A DNA stretch of 64,000 bases from Georhizobium profundi. GTDB lineage: Bacteria > Pseudomonadota > Alphaproteobacteria > Rhizobiales > Rhizobiaceae. Positions 47,396-56,660 of this stretch are shown piece after piece; within the stretch, counting starts at the first letter, position 1, and every line of letters begins with the position of its first letter. The notes beneath the pieces are model-generated. The model searched no databases. It saw nothing but the letters and a program-made list of their open reading frames with translations, and was not told the origin of the DNA. The translations under genes and the position numbers were made by a program. The stretch spans positions 2,752,001 to 2,816,000 of the forward strand of contig NZ_CP032509.1 of the NCBI RefSeq assembly GCF_003952725.1, written 5' to 3'.

Positions 47396-48685
47396 ATGAC
47401 TGAAAGCGCCAAACTGACCGTGGATGGCAAGGAAGTGGATTTTCCGGTCCGCAAGGGGACGATCGGCCCTGAAGTCTACGATATCGCCGCGCTCTACAAG
47501 CACACCGGCGCCTTTACCTACGATCCGGGCTTCACCTCGACCGCCTCTTGCGAATCCAAGATCACCTATATCGACGGCGACGAAGGTGTCCTGCTGCACC
47601 GCGGTTACCCGATCGAGCAGCTTGCCGAGCATGGCGACTTCCTCGAAGTCTGCTACCTGCTTCTCTACGGGGAACTGCCGACGAAGGCGCAAAAGGAAGA
47701 CTTCGATTATCGCGTGACCCATCACACGATGATCCATGAGCAGATGTCGCGCTTCTTCACCGGCTTCCGCCGCGACGCGCATCCCATGGCCATCATGTGC
47801 GGCGTCGTTGGTGCTCTGTCCGCCTTCTACCACGACTCCACCGACATCACCGATCCGCACCAGCGCATGGTCGCGAGCCTCCGCATGATCGCGAAGATGC
47901 CGACGATCGCTGCGATGGCGTTCAAGTATCACGTCGGCCAGCCCTTCGTGTATCCGAAGAACGACCTCGACTACACGTCGAACTTCCTGCGCATGTGCTT
48001 TGCCGTTCCCTGCGAGGAATATGTGGTCAATCCAGTGCTGTCGCGCGCCATGGACCGCATCTTCATCCTGCATGCCGATCACGAGCAGAACGCATCGACC
48101 TCCACGGTTCGCCTCGCCGGCTCGTCGGGTGCAAATCCATTCGCCTGCATCGCGGCTGGCATTGCCTGCCTCTGGGGCCCCGCACATGGCGGCGCGAACG
48201 AAGCTGCGCTCAACATGCTCGGCGAAATCGGCTCGGTCGATCGCATTCCGGAATTCATCGCCCGCGCCAAGGACAAGAACGATCCGTTCCGTTTGATGGG
48301 CTTTGGCCACCGCGTCTACAAGAACTATGACCCGCGTGCCAAGATCATGCAGAAGACGACGCATGAGGTTCTCGGCGAGCTTGGCATCAAGGACGATCCG
48401 CTGCTCGACGTTGCCATGGAGCTGGAGCGCATCGCGCTCACCGACGACTATTTTGTCGAGAAGAAGCTCTATCCGAACATCGACTTCTATTCGGGCATCA
48501 CCCTGAAGGCGCTCGGCTTCCCCACCACCATGTTCACGGTGCTGTTCGCACTGGCGCGCACCGTCGGCTGGATCGCCCAGTGGAACGAGATGATCGAGGA
48601 TCCGTCCCAGCGCATCGGTCGTCCGCGTCAGCTCTATACGGGCGAGCCGCAGCGCGAGTACGTGCCGGTTTCCAAGCGCAACTAA
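47396..48685 (+). CDS. gltA: Citrate synthase
   Basis: A 429-residue type II citrate synthase condensing oxaloacetate and acetyl-CoA. Catalytic parts: [50 protein letters not shown] and the aspartate region [13 protein letters not shown]. It starts with [21 protein letters not shown] at 47396 follows GAAGGG, which outweighs the longer open frame from 47300. A strong terminator follows. The 193-base gap after gltX suggests its own promoter. Confidence 0.98.
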   Translation: MTESAKLTVDGKEVDFPVRKGTIGPEVYDIAALYKHTGAFTYDPGFTSTASCESKITYIDGDEGVLLHRGYPIEQLAEHGDFLEVCYLLLYGELPTKAQKEDFDYRVTHHTMIHEQMSRFFTGFRRDAHPMAIMCGVVGALSAFYHDSTDITDPHQRMVASLRMIAKMPTIAAMAFKYHVGQPFVYPKNDLDYTSNFLRMCFAVPCEEYVVNPVLSRAMDRIFILHADHEQNASTSTVRLAGSSGANPFACIAAGIACLWGPAHGGANEAALNMLGEIGSVDRIPEFIARAKDKNDPFRLMGFGHRVYKNYDPRAKIMQKTTHEVLGELGIKDDPLLDVAMELERIALTDDYFVEKKLYPNIDFYSGITLKALGFPTTMFTVLFALARTVGWIAQWNEMIEDPSQRIGRPRQLYTGEPQREYVPVSKRN

Positions 48686-48706
48686 GTCGTCCAAGATACT
48701 GCCATT

Positions 48707-48748
48707 GGCGGCGGGAGCGCATCCAGCGCTTCCGCCGTCTTCTTTTTT
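48707..48748 (+). terminator. Intrinsic terminator of gltA
   Basis: A 14-base-pair stem with two G-T pairs (48707-48720 against 48726-48739), a 5-base loop and a TTCTTTTTT tail. Confidence 0.9.
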
Positions 48749-48763
48749 CCTGAGAGCCACGCG

Positions 48764-49399
48764 ATGAACTACGATCTTCTCCTCAATGCGCTGGCGACCA
48801 TCATCGTCCTCATCGATCCGCCAGGGCTCGCGCCGATCTTTCTTGGCCTGACCAACGGCATGAACAGGGCGCAGCGCTTTCAGGTTGCTCTGCGTGGCTG
48901 CATCATCGCTGCGGTCCTCCTCAGCCTGTTCGCCGTCACCGGTTCCGCCATTCTCTCGCTGCTCGGCATCACGCTTGGGGCATTCCGGATCGCTGGCGGG
49001 CTGCTTCTTTTCTGGATCGCGTTCGAGATGATTTTCGAGAAGCGGCAGGAGCGGCACGAGACAACCGCGGAACGCGCCATCACGCAGGACCATATCTCCA
49101 ACATCGCCGTCTTTCCGCTGGCGATTCCACTCGTCGCGGGACCAGGAGCAATTTCAGCGATCATACTGCTTTCAGGCTCTTTCCAGGGACCGATCGAGCG
49201 CGCAGAACTCGTGGGCGTGATCCTCTTCTGCATTTTGATCCTATTCGGAACGCTGGTCGTCGCCGAAAGGCTGGATCGCTTTCTGGGCGCCACGGGCCGC
49301 ATGATCCTGACACGGCTGCTGGGCGTCATTCTCGCAGCGCTGGCGGTGCAGTTTGTGATCGACGGGGTGGGCTCGATCGACATCCCGCTTCGATCATAA
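48764..49399 (+). CDS. MarC family membrane protein
   Basis: A 211-residue inner-membrane protein of the MarC/UPF0056 family with about six helices: MNYDLLLNALATIIVLIDPP at the N-terminus, ending VQFVIDGVGSIDIPLRS. The family was named from E. coli but its role in drug resistance is not supported; some relatives move amino acids. It stands alone after the gltA terminator and its ribosome site is weak. Confidence 0.9.
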   Translation: MNYDLLLNALATIIVLIDPPGLAPIFLGLTNGMNRAQRFQVALRGCIIAAVLLSLFAVTGSAILSLLGITLGAFRIAGGLLLFWIAFEMIFEKRQERHETTAERAITQDHISNIAVFPLAIPLVAGPGAISAIILLSGSFQGPIERAELVGVILFCILILFGTLVVAERLDRFLGATGRMILTRLLGVILAALAVQFVIDGVGSIDIPLRS

Positions 49400-49429
49400 A
49401 AAACGGCCGCCGGACGTGTCCGGCAGCCG
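49398..49429 (-). terminator. Terminator of the DUF4168 gene
   Basis: A 12-position stem with one mismatch (49404-49415 against 49418-49429) followed on the minus strand by TTTTTT. It overlaps the end of marC on the other strand, and serves the convergent DUF4168 gene. Confidence 0.75.
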
Positions 49430-49491
49430 CTCGACGACCCGAGTGGGAGAAGTCCTCGGACCGAAACCCGACCTGTTTGAGGCCGGCCTTG

Positions 49492-49905
49492 TTATTGCGC
49501 CGGTGCCGGGGCGCCGCCCGATGCTTCGCCGATATACTGGGTAAGCTTTTCTGCCAATGCCGGATCAGCCTGCGCTGCCTGCATGATGGACGTGTATTCC
49601 TGCACCGTGACGTCTGACTCCTCGACGATGCTCACCATCTGCTGGCTGGCTTCCGCCTGGATCTGCTCCTGCTCCTCGGGCGTCGTCGCCTCCTGCAGAC
49701 GCGGGGTGTATTCGCGATTGACCTCGTCAACCTGCAGGAACGCCGTGGCGAAGGAACGAAGCGTGTCGTCGGAATATTGCTCCGCCATGGGCTGCTCGGC
49801 CTGAGGCTGCGCTGGGGCCGCTTCTTGTGCGACGGCTAGGCCCGTGGCCGGCAATGCTAAGCTCACGGCCGCGAGCGCCATGATCGAATATTTTTTGATC
49901 ATCAT
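49492..49905 (-). CDS. DUF4168 exported protein
   Basis: A 137-residue exported protein of family DUF4168. The signal peptide MMIKKYSIMALAAVSLALPA is cleaved near AVAQE; a Gln/Ala/Pro linker follows, then a helical domain with FATAFLQVDEVNREYTPRLQ and a Pro/Ala tail. Function unknown. Start at 49905 (ATGATG doublet; GGGAACG about nine bases upstream). It diverges from the 50231 secreted orphan with a 325-base gap. Confidence 0.85.
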   Translation of the reverse strand: MMIKKYSIMALAAVSLALPATGLAVAQEAAPAQPQAEQPMAEQYSDDTLRSFATAFLQVDEVNREYTPRLQEATTPEEQEQIQAEASQQMVSIVEESDVTVQEYTSIMQAAQADPALAEKLTQYIGEASGGAPAPAQ

Positions 49906-50230
49906 AAGGTCGTTCCCTTTCATCTCGTCGCGTATCAGCAACTTGATAGAATTGTGCCGCACGCACAAAGCGCGAAGCGACAGCGACACTGAACAATCTA
50001 TTGATCGGAGGGTGGCTTAACCACCCGTTGGCTTCCACAAATAGTGCCCAGAACGTCACGTTCAGCCAAATCGAGAAACAATTATTGCCCAGACCTCAGC
50101 GAAGATGCGACCCCGATTTAACAGTATTTTGGAAATACGTTTGATGGCTGCTGACGACGTGCGACTTGAGAACTGTCATCATTGCAGCATATCTTCCGGA
50201 AACTGGATGCTTCAGGAGATGCCAGCAGTG
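49906..50230. other. Divergent promoter region between two secreted-protein genes
   Basis: 325 bases between the DUF4168 gene and the 50231 gene. It includes moderately AT-rich DNA around 50090-50150 where the plus-strand promoter probably lies. I saw no clear operator; TTAA tetramers near 50128 lack a matching partner at 7 bases. Confidence 0.55.
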
Positions 50231-50749
50231 ATGTTGAAACGACCAATCCATGCTCTGGCACTGGCAGTTGCTCTTGCAGTTGCCGCACCCACCGCTGCGT
50301 ATGCGCAGGAACCCTCGGATCTGGCGGAAGGTCTTTCACCTCGCCTCCTGTTCGTGGTCAGCGGTGGATTCTGGCAGACAATTGAAGCAGCAGGGGAAAC
50401 GACTGAAGGAGAGGCCGAAGACCCGGCAGACGCCGAACCGGATCAGCGCGGCTATTATCGGGCTTTGGCAATCCGCAGTGAAGACAACAGCTCGCGCCTC
50501 TATCTCCAGCGTGTTGCATTGACCGAAAACGGTCCCGAGCTTCTGGAAACCACCGAAATCACTGAAGTCACCGAGCGCTCGGGCTACATCACCGACATCC
50601 GACCGGAAAATTCGGCAGGCGTCTCTGCATCGCAGGGATTTGCCGCCTTCATCTATATCAAGGACGCGCCGGATGCGCCGGAGCCGGATATGCTCGAACT
50701 TTTCGTCGACGAGTTTGGCGAGTTGACGCTGAACGGCGCCAGCAACTGA
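50231..50749 (+). CDS. Secreted orphan protein
   Basis: A 172-residue protein I do not recognise. A signal peptide of about 25 residues (MLKRPIHALALAVALAVAAP, cleaved near AYAQE) precedes an acidic domain rich in Glu, Asp and Thr with likely beta strands (LYLQRVALTENGPELLETTE; GFAAFIYIKD). No cysteine in the mature part. The frame opens at 50105, but the ATG at 50231 starts the signal peptide; AGGAG is about 12 bases upstream and a GTG at 50228 is an alternative start. Confidence 0.7.
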   Translation: MLKRPIHALALAVALAVAAPTAAYAQEPSDLAEGLSPRLLFVVSGGFWQTIEAAGETTEGEAEDPADAEPDQRGYYRALAIRSEDNSSRLYLQRVALTENGPELLETTEITEVTERSGYITDIRPENSAGVSASQGFAAFIYIKDAPDAPEPDMLELFVDEFGELTLNGASN

Positions 50750-50770
50750 CGCCGTTCAAGTAGAATATAT

Positions 50771-51899
50771 TCAGTCGACGTCTTCGATCGTCTCGTCGCC
50801 GCCATGGACCCGGTGCGCGAGCGCGGCTTCCATGAAAGCGTCGACGGAGCCGTCTAGCACTTCCTGCGGGTTGGTGCTCTCCACGCCGGTCCGCAGATCC
50901 TTGACCAGCTGATAGGGCTGCAGCACGTAAGAACGGATCTGGTGGCCCCAGCCGATCTCCGTCTTCGTCGCTTCGGTGGCGCTTGCCGCTTCTTCCCGAC
51001 GCTTTAATTCAGCTTCGTAAAGACGAGCGCGCAGCATGTTCCATGCTTTTTCACGGTTCTTGTGCTGCGAGCGCTCCTGCTGGCACTGTACCACGATGCC
51101 ACTCGGTATATGGGTGATACGCACAGCCGAGTCGGTCGTGTTGACGTGCTGGCCGCCGGCGCCCGACGAGCGATAGGTGTCGATGCGACAGTCGCTTTCG
51201 TTGATCTCGATCTGGATCGTATCGTCGATGACGGGATAGACCCAGACGCTCGAAAACGACGTGTGACGGCGTGCCTGGCTGTCGAACGGCGATATGCGGA
51301 CGAGGCGATGCACGCCAGACTCGGTCTTCAGCCAGCCATAGGCATTGTGGCCCTTGATCAGCAGCGTCGCGGACTTGATGCCCGCTTCTTCGCCGTCATG
51401 CACTTCCATGACCTCGACCTTGAACTTCCGTCGCTCGGCCCAGCGCGTGTACATGCGCAAAAGCATGTTCGCCCAGTCCTGGCTCTCCGTGCCGCCGGCG
51501 CCGGAGTGAATTTCAAGATAGCTATCGTTGCTGTCGGCCTCGCCGGCGAGAAGCGCTTCGATCTGGCGTCGATCGAGTTCGGCACGCATCTCCTTCAGGA
51601 GTTGCTCGGCCTCGCGCACGACGCCATCGTCGCCCTCTTCCTCACCGAGTTCGATGAGGCCGAGATTGTCTTCCAGCGACGTTTCGAGTGCCCGGATGCC
51701 GGTGATGGAATCTTCGAGAGACTGACGCTCGCGCATCAGCTTCTGGGCTTCCATCGGGTCGTTCCAGAGGGCCGCGTCTTCGGATTTGTGATTGAGGTAG
51801 TCTAGGCGTTTGACGGATTGATCCCAGTCAAAGATGCCTCCTCAGCAGGGCCAACCCCTGCTTGATGTCGTCGACGACGGATGCGGTTTCGGAGCGCAT
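50771..51899 (-). CDS. prfB: Peptide chain release factor 2, with programmed +1 frameshift
   Basis: Release factor 2, which ends translation at UGA and UAA. The gene is in two frames: 23 codons from the ATG at 51899 to CTT (51833-51831), then an in-frame TGA (51830-51828), and reading resumes one base later at GAC (51829). The total is 375 residues, of which the first frame gives [20 protein letters not shown] plus RHL. The stop-recognition SPF motif is in RISPFDSQ and the catalytic GGQ in [16 protein letters not shown] ribosome site AGGAAGAAG precedes the start. It follows the PBP1A gene on the same strand. Confidence 0.96.
51827..51842 (-). promoter_or_regulatory. prfB programmed +1 frameshift site
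   Basis: On the minus strand the sequence GAGGAGGCATCTTTGAC has an internal Shine-Dalgarno-like AGGAGG a few bases before CTT-TGA-C. This is the classic RF2 autoregulatory frameshift site: low RF2 lets ribosomes slip +1 from CTT into TTT and read through. Confidence 0.95.
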
Positions 51900-52020
51900 T
51901 GGCGTGCTTCTTCCTGCGTGTCGATTGGGATTTGTCGTTTCGTGGCCGGAACCTAGTCACGAGGCTCCGGCCTGTAAAGGTCTTCAGGTCAACAGTCTGA
52001 CCCGGACTGCGTGTCACGGA

Positions 52021-54480
52021 TCAGTAGAGGCCGCCGGCACCGGAGGTGACGGCACGATTGGCCTGTGGCGAGGACTGGATGATTTCCTCGCTCGACTGAT
52101 AGCTGTCCAGATTGCCGATGACGAAGAAGTCCTGAGCAGGGCCAGTGCCCGGCTTGAAGGCTTCCATGATCACGTCGCCGCCCTGCCCGTTCGATGCCAT
52201 GCCAGTGCGGCGATCGATGGCAATGAGGTTCAAGCCTTCGGGGATACGGAAGTCAGCCGGTGGGACGCCTTCGAGCACGTCGTTCATGAAAGCGTTGAAG
52301 ATGGGAGCAGCAAGCCCACCCCCTGTCGACCCACGGCCCATCGGACGCGGATTGTCGAAGCCCATGTAGACGCCGGTCACGAGGTCGGGCGTGTAGCCTA
52401 CGAACCACGCATCGCGCTCTTCGTTGGTCGTGCCTGTCTTGCCGGCGGTCGGACGGCCGAGATTGACGGCGCTCGCCGCTGTTCCGCGGGTCACGACGCC
52501 TTCCAGCATCGAGGTCATCTGATAGGCCGTCATCGGGTCGAGCACCTGCTGGCGGTTATCGGCGATCACCGGCTCTTCCTGGCCCTGCCATTCGTTGGCA
52601 GCGCAGGTTTCACAAACGCGCTCCTCGTGACGGAACACGGTCCGACCGTAGCGATCCTGCACGCGGTCGATCAGCGAAGGCTCGATGGCCTTGCCGCCAT
52701 TCGCGATGACCGAATAGGCGCTGACGAGCCTCAGAACCGTGGTTTCGCCGGCGCCAAGCGACATCGGCAGATAGGGCATGAGGTTGTCATAGATGCCGAA
52801 GCGCTCCGAATACTCGGCAACAAGGTCCATGCCCATATCCTGGGCAAGACGCACGGTCATCAGATTGCGAGAGCGCTCGATCCCGAGGCGGAGTGTCGAC
52901 GGTCCGGCCGCATCGCCACCGTAGTTCTTCGGACGCCAGACTTCGTTGCCGGACACCACTTCGATCGGCGCATCCATCACCACCGACGCCGGCGTGTAGC
53001 CATTGTCGAGCGCTGCAGCGTATACGAACGGCTTGAAGGCCGAGCCGGGCTGGCGCATCGCCTGCGTGGCGCGGTTGAACTCCGACTGGGCGTAGGAAAA
53101 GCCACCGGCGAGAGCCAGCACGCGGCCGGTATGCGGGTCCATCGCGACGAGCGCGCCCTGCACTTCCGGCGGCTGACGCAGACGCCAGCCAGCATTCTCG
53201 CCACCCATCTCCTCGACGAACACCACGTCGCCGGGATTGAGGACGCCTGCCGGGCTGCGCGCGGTGGACGACTGTCCGTCGATGTTCATGCGGTAGGCCC
53301 ACTCCATGCCAGCAGCTGGCAGCGTGATCGTCTCGCGATCCTCACCGACTTCGCCGGAGCCCGTGGGGCGCGGCTTGAGACCGATCGTGGCACCCGCGTC
53401 ATTCGCTTCGAGCACGACGCCGAGCTTCCATTCCGGAACATCGCTCAGCTCGTTGATTTCCGCCATGGCGACGCCCCAGTCGGCCGAGATATCGACCGTA
53501 TCGACCGGGCCGCGGAAGCCGCGGCTTTCGTCATAGGCAATCAGGCCGTCGTGCAGCGCCTGGCGGGCGGCAATGTGCATCTGCGGGTTGAGCGTCGTGC
53601 GGACCGAAAGACCACCTTCGTAAAGGGCATTCTGACCATAGCGTGAGATGATCTGGCGACGGACTTCCTCGGCGAAGTAATCGGACGCAAAGAGCGTAGA
53701 GTTGCCGGTAGACGGCTCGACGCCCAGTGGAGATGCCTTCGCCTCGCGCGCCTCCTCCACGCTGATATAGCCGTTCTCGAGCATCCGATCGACGACCCAA
53801 TCGCGGCGCTCGATGGCGCGCTCGGTCTGGCGGAAGGGATGATAGTTGGAGGGCGCCTTCGGAAGTGCCGCGAGGTAGGCAGCTTCGGCGATGGTCAGCT
53901 CATTCACGGATTTGTCGAAATAGGACAGCGCGGCACCGGCGATGCCGTAGGCGCCGTAGCCGAAGAAGATCTCGTTCAGATAGAGTTCGAGGATGCGGTC
54001 CTTCGAATAGGCCTGCTCGATGCGAAACGAGAGAATCGCTTCCTTCACCTTGCGGTCGATCGTCTGATCGGCGCTCAGGAGGAAGTTCTTGGCGACCTGC
54101 TGCGTGATCGTGGATGCACCCACCGGGCGCCGACCGGAACCGAGGTTCTGCACGTTGACCACGATGGCGCGGGCAAGACCGATGGGGTCGATGCCGGGAT
54201 GCGAGTAGAAATTCTTGTCTTCTGCGGACAAAAACGCTGCCTTTACCCGATCCGGAATGGCCTGAATCGGCAGGAAGAGCCGACGTTCACGCGCATATTC
54301 TGCCATGAGCTCGCCCGAAGCGGCATGAAACCGCGTCGTCACGGGCGGCTCGTAGTTCGCCAGAACTTCGTAGTCCGGAAGGTCCTCGGTCACGTTGACG
54401 ACGTACCAGGCGACGGCGGCTGCGGCGATAAGGGCGAAGATGGTGCCGATCCCGAAGAAATAGCCAATCAGTCTGATCAT
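52021..54480 (-). CDS. mrcA: Penicillin-binding protein 1A (bifunctional)
   Basis: An 819-residue inner-membrane enzyme with a membrane anchor at 5-25. The transglycosylase domain (about 55-230) has SAEDKNFYSHPGIDP, GASTITQQVAKNFLL and RILELYLNEIFFG. The transpeptidase domain (about 420-740) has the SxxK serine in GSAFKPFVYAA, the SxN-type ERSRNLMTV and KTGT in AGKTGTTNEE. A Pro/Gln/Ser-rich tail ends the protein. Builds and cross-links peptidoglycan glycan strands in the periplasm. Upstream is amiC; downstream is prfB. Confidence 0.95.
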   Translation of the reverse strand: MIRLIGYFFGIGTIFALIAAAAVAWYVVNVTEDLPDYEVLANYEPPVTTRFHAASGELMAEYARERRLFLPIQAIPDRVKAAFLSAEDKNFYSHPGIDPIGLARAIVVNVQNLGSGRRPVGASTITQQVAKNFLLSADQTIDRKVKEAILSFRIEQAYSKDRILELYLNEIFFGYGAYGIAGAALSYFDKSVNELTIAEAAYLAALPKAPSNYHPFRQTERAIERRDWVVDRMLENGYISVEEAREAKASPLGVEPSTGNSTLFASDYFAEEVRRQIISRYGQNALYEGGLSVRTTLNPQMHIAARQALHDGLIAYDESRGFRGPVDTVDISADWGVAMAEINELSDVPEWKLGVVLEANDAGATIGLKPRPTGSGEVGEDRETITLPAAGMEWAYRMNIDGQSSTARSPAGVLNPGDVVFVEEMGGENAGWRLRQPPEVQGALVAMDPHTGRVLALAGGFSYAQSEFNRATQAMRQPGSAFKPFVYAAALDNGYTPASVVMDAPIEVVSGNEVWRPKNYGGDAAGPSTLRLGIERSRNLMTVRLAQDMGMDLVAEYSERFGIYDNLMPYLPMSLGAGETTVLRLVSAYSVIANGGKAIEPSLIDRVQDRYGRTVFRHEERVCETCAANEWQGQEEPVIADNRQQVLDPMTAYQMTSMLEGVVTRGTAASAVNLGRPTAGKTGTTNEERDAWFVGYTPDLVTGVYMGFDNPRPMGRGSTGGGLAAPIFNAFMNDVLEGVPPADFRIPEGLNLIAIDRRTGMASNGQGGDVIMEAFKPGTGPAQDFFVIGNLDSYQSSEEIIQSSPQANRAVTSGAGGLY

Positions 54481-54666
54481 ATCGCGTCTGCCGAGCCTGT
54501 TCGTTTCTCATTCGACTGCTGCCATTCGAACGGCGCATGTCGTTGTCCCGACCTACCCCGCGGAATGTGCGCAAAATAGGGCTCATGGCCCCTCAGACGT
54601 CGCTATCGAACCGAATGGATGGAACGTGTTTCCAGTTGGCCACAGCATATCGCGGCCTAGTCTCAT

Positions 54667-55920
54667 TCACAAATCTTTTGCGGCCGCGAACACCTGCGCT
54701 CGAAAGGATTTGATCGCATCTGCCAGAAGGCCCGCTGTTTTGGCGCGCCACTCCTCGTCGATCAGCAGTTTCTCGTCCTCTGCATTGGACAGATAGCCAA
54801 GTTCGACCAACAGCGATGGCACATCAGGGGCTCTCAGGACGGAGAAACCCGCGAATCGATGGGGATTGTTGATCAACCGGATTTCCCCGCGCATCCTGTC
54901 GAGGACCGATCGGGCAAGACCGACCGAGAAGACCTGGGTTTCGCGCCGGGTCAGATCGAGCAGGATATCCACCACGTCTTCATCTTCGCTGCCGGTCGCG
55001 ACACCGGCGAGTTCGTCCACGCGGTTTTCGCGACGGGCGAGATCGGCCGCCATGGCGTCGGAGGCGCGGTCAGACAGGGTGTAGACTGTCGCGCCGCGGA
55101 TTTCGGGCAGCCTGATCGAATCGGCGTGGATCGACATCATCAGGTCCGCACTGTGCTGGCGCGCGATGCGCACACGTTCACCAAGCGCGATGAAGCGGTC
55201 GTCGTCACGGGTCAGCACCACCCGAATGTCATCGCTCGTCTCCAGAGCGGCCGCGACCGCCTTGGCAAATGCAAGCGTGACGTCCTTTTCGTCCGTACCG
55301 GCTCGGCCCTTCGCACCGGCATCGATGCCGCCATGTCCGGGATCGAGAACGATAGTGAACGGGCGCGCCTCACCGGCGCCCTCGCCGACTGTCACACCCT
55401 GCATGCCTGACTGTGCTCCGGTTGGGCCACCTGCCTGGCGCCATTGCTGGCCGCGCACATTCGACGCGAATGCCTCATCGCTGGTAGCGACGGCGTCGAA
55501 CACGAAACGATGGCCGCGGCCATCCTCGCGCGGTTCGACCATCGCGTTCTCCAGCTCCACGGGGCCGATGGCCGTGAACACCATGCGCGACCGGCCAGGC
55601 CCCATGGCGCCATAGCGAATCATTTCGAAGAGGCCGCGCGGCGGCAGAGCATCCTCGTCGAACGCGAAGACCGTCTCAGGCAGATCGATGATCACCCGCT
55701 TCGGATCGTTCAGGTAATGCACCTCGAACTGAGGCTCGGTCTCGAAATCCACGACGACGCGGGTGCGCAACTCGTCGCCGGCGATACGCGCGCCGAAAGC
55801 CAGATGACGGCTCCCTGCGGCGCGCTCTTGAGCAGCGGCTGGCAGCGACAGGATGGTCAGACACGCCAAAATCGCGGCCATCACACGCAAGAAAGACCGG
55901 GTCATTCGGGTCCTGTCCAT
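54667..55920 (-). CDS. amiC: N-acetylmuramoyl-L-alanine amidase, AmiC type
   Basis: A 417-residue exported zinc amidase that cuts the bond between glycan and stem peptide and helps separate daughter cells. A signal peptide (after MDRTRMTRSFLRVM, cleaved near AAAQ) is followed by an AMIN domain (about 40-140) and the amidase_3 domain (about 185-410). Zinc ligands appear in LDPGHGGIDAG, SIHADS, with the catalytic glutamate in VELGYLSNAED. ATG at 55920 follows AGGAGG; an in-frame ATG at 55905 is possible. A CtrA-like half-symmetric box lies about 140 bases upstream. Confidence 0.94.
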   Translation of the reverse strand: MDRTRMTRSFLRVMAAILACLTILSLPAAAQERAAGSRHLAFGARIAGDELRTRVVVDFETEPQFEVHYLNDPKRVIIDLPETVFAFDEDALPPRGLFEMIRYGAMGPGRSRMVFTAIGPVELENAMVEPREDGRGHRFVFDAVATSDEAFASNVRGQQWRQAGGPTGAQSGMQGVTVGEGAGEARPFTIVLDPGHGGIDAGAKGRAGTDEKDVTLAFAKAVAAALETSDDIRVVLTRDDDRFIALGERVRIARQHSADLMMSIHADSIRLPEIRGATVYTLSDRASDAMAADLARRENRVDELAGVATGSEDEDVVDILLDLTRRETQVFSVGLARSVLDRMRGEIRLINNPHRFAGFSVLRAPDVPSLLVELGYLSNAEDEKLLIDEEWRAKTAGLLADAIKSFRAQVFAAAKDL

Positions 55921-56660
55921 CTCGGTCTGCCTCCTCAGGTCATGGCGTAGACGATGCCGTGTCGCGGATGTCAGTGGCTTCAATGGGGCTAGCAGGATGC
56001 GAGCCTGGACCACAAGTCCGGAACGTCTGCCCAGATGCGCTGCGACACTGCGCCGACATGGTTAATGAAGGGTTGACGGCCCGTTTCTGCCGCTCTGCTC
56101 CCACCGCCGAACCTTTGCTGTTCGGGGTAGCCGACGCTTCAACCCGTCCTGCCGCCCATTTTTATTTCCTTGCCTAATCAACTTTGAATTCATAAAAGCA
56201 AAGAGAGGAATTGGGACGATGACGGGATAGTGACCGGCGTGACAGCGGCTGACACTGTGGCGAAAACGCAGTAGCGCCGACCCGGGTACATCCGACGTCC
56301 TTCCGCCCCGATTTCCCTCACCATGAATCGCGTTCGCCCGGCTGCGCCGGGTCTCGTTAATGGCCATCGGCCACCCCATCGCCCGTGCATCGGGCATTTT
56401 CATCGGCCTCGACGAGGCCTTTCAGGAAACAATTATTCTCGTGGTTTCTTTATGACATTCGGGTTCGGAACGGTGGAGCGGACAGGCAGGCGGTCATTGA
56501 CCGGCGCTTTGGCCGACACCCAATCTTCCGCCCCGCGTCATCGATCGAGAATATCGACATCCGGCACCCTGCAATCTGTCGCCCCGCCTCTTCGTCGGAC
56601 CTTGTGTCCTGACGGTGCGGCGGGCGCGCGGCTGCGCGGCTGCCGAGGAGCAGAAGTTCA
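55921..56660. other. Long leader/intergenic region between amiC and rne
   Basis: 740 bases without a called gene. It should hold the amiC promoter on the minus strand and the rne promoter and long 5' leader on the plus strand. Seen inside: a CtrA-like box (56062-56077), a small hairpin (CCGAAC 56107-56112 with GTTCGG 56120-56125), a strong ribosome site AGAGAGGAA before a four-codon ATG-ACG-GGA-TAG frame at 56219-56230, and a short stem at 56405-56419. Long leaders are expected for rne, whose product regulates its own mRNA. Confidence 0.5.
56062..56077 (-). promoter_or_regulatory. CtrA-like box upstream of amiC
   Basis: On the minus strand: TCAA, a 7-base spacer, then TTAACCAT; one mismatch from TTAA-N7-TTAACCAT, the extended Caulobacter consensus. 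On the plus strand it reads TTAA-N7-TTGAC. It lies between amiC (142 bases) and rne. Confidence 0.5.

Noticed and set aside
47318..49093. 591-codon frame antisense to gltA and marC
   Set aside because: It runs against two clearly identified genes and has no ribosome site or domain; a GC-rich shadow.
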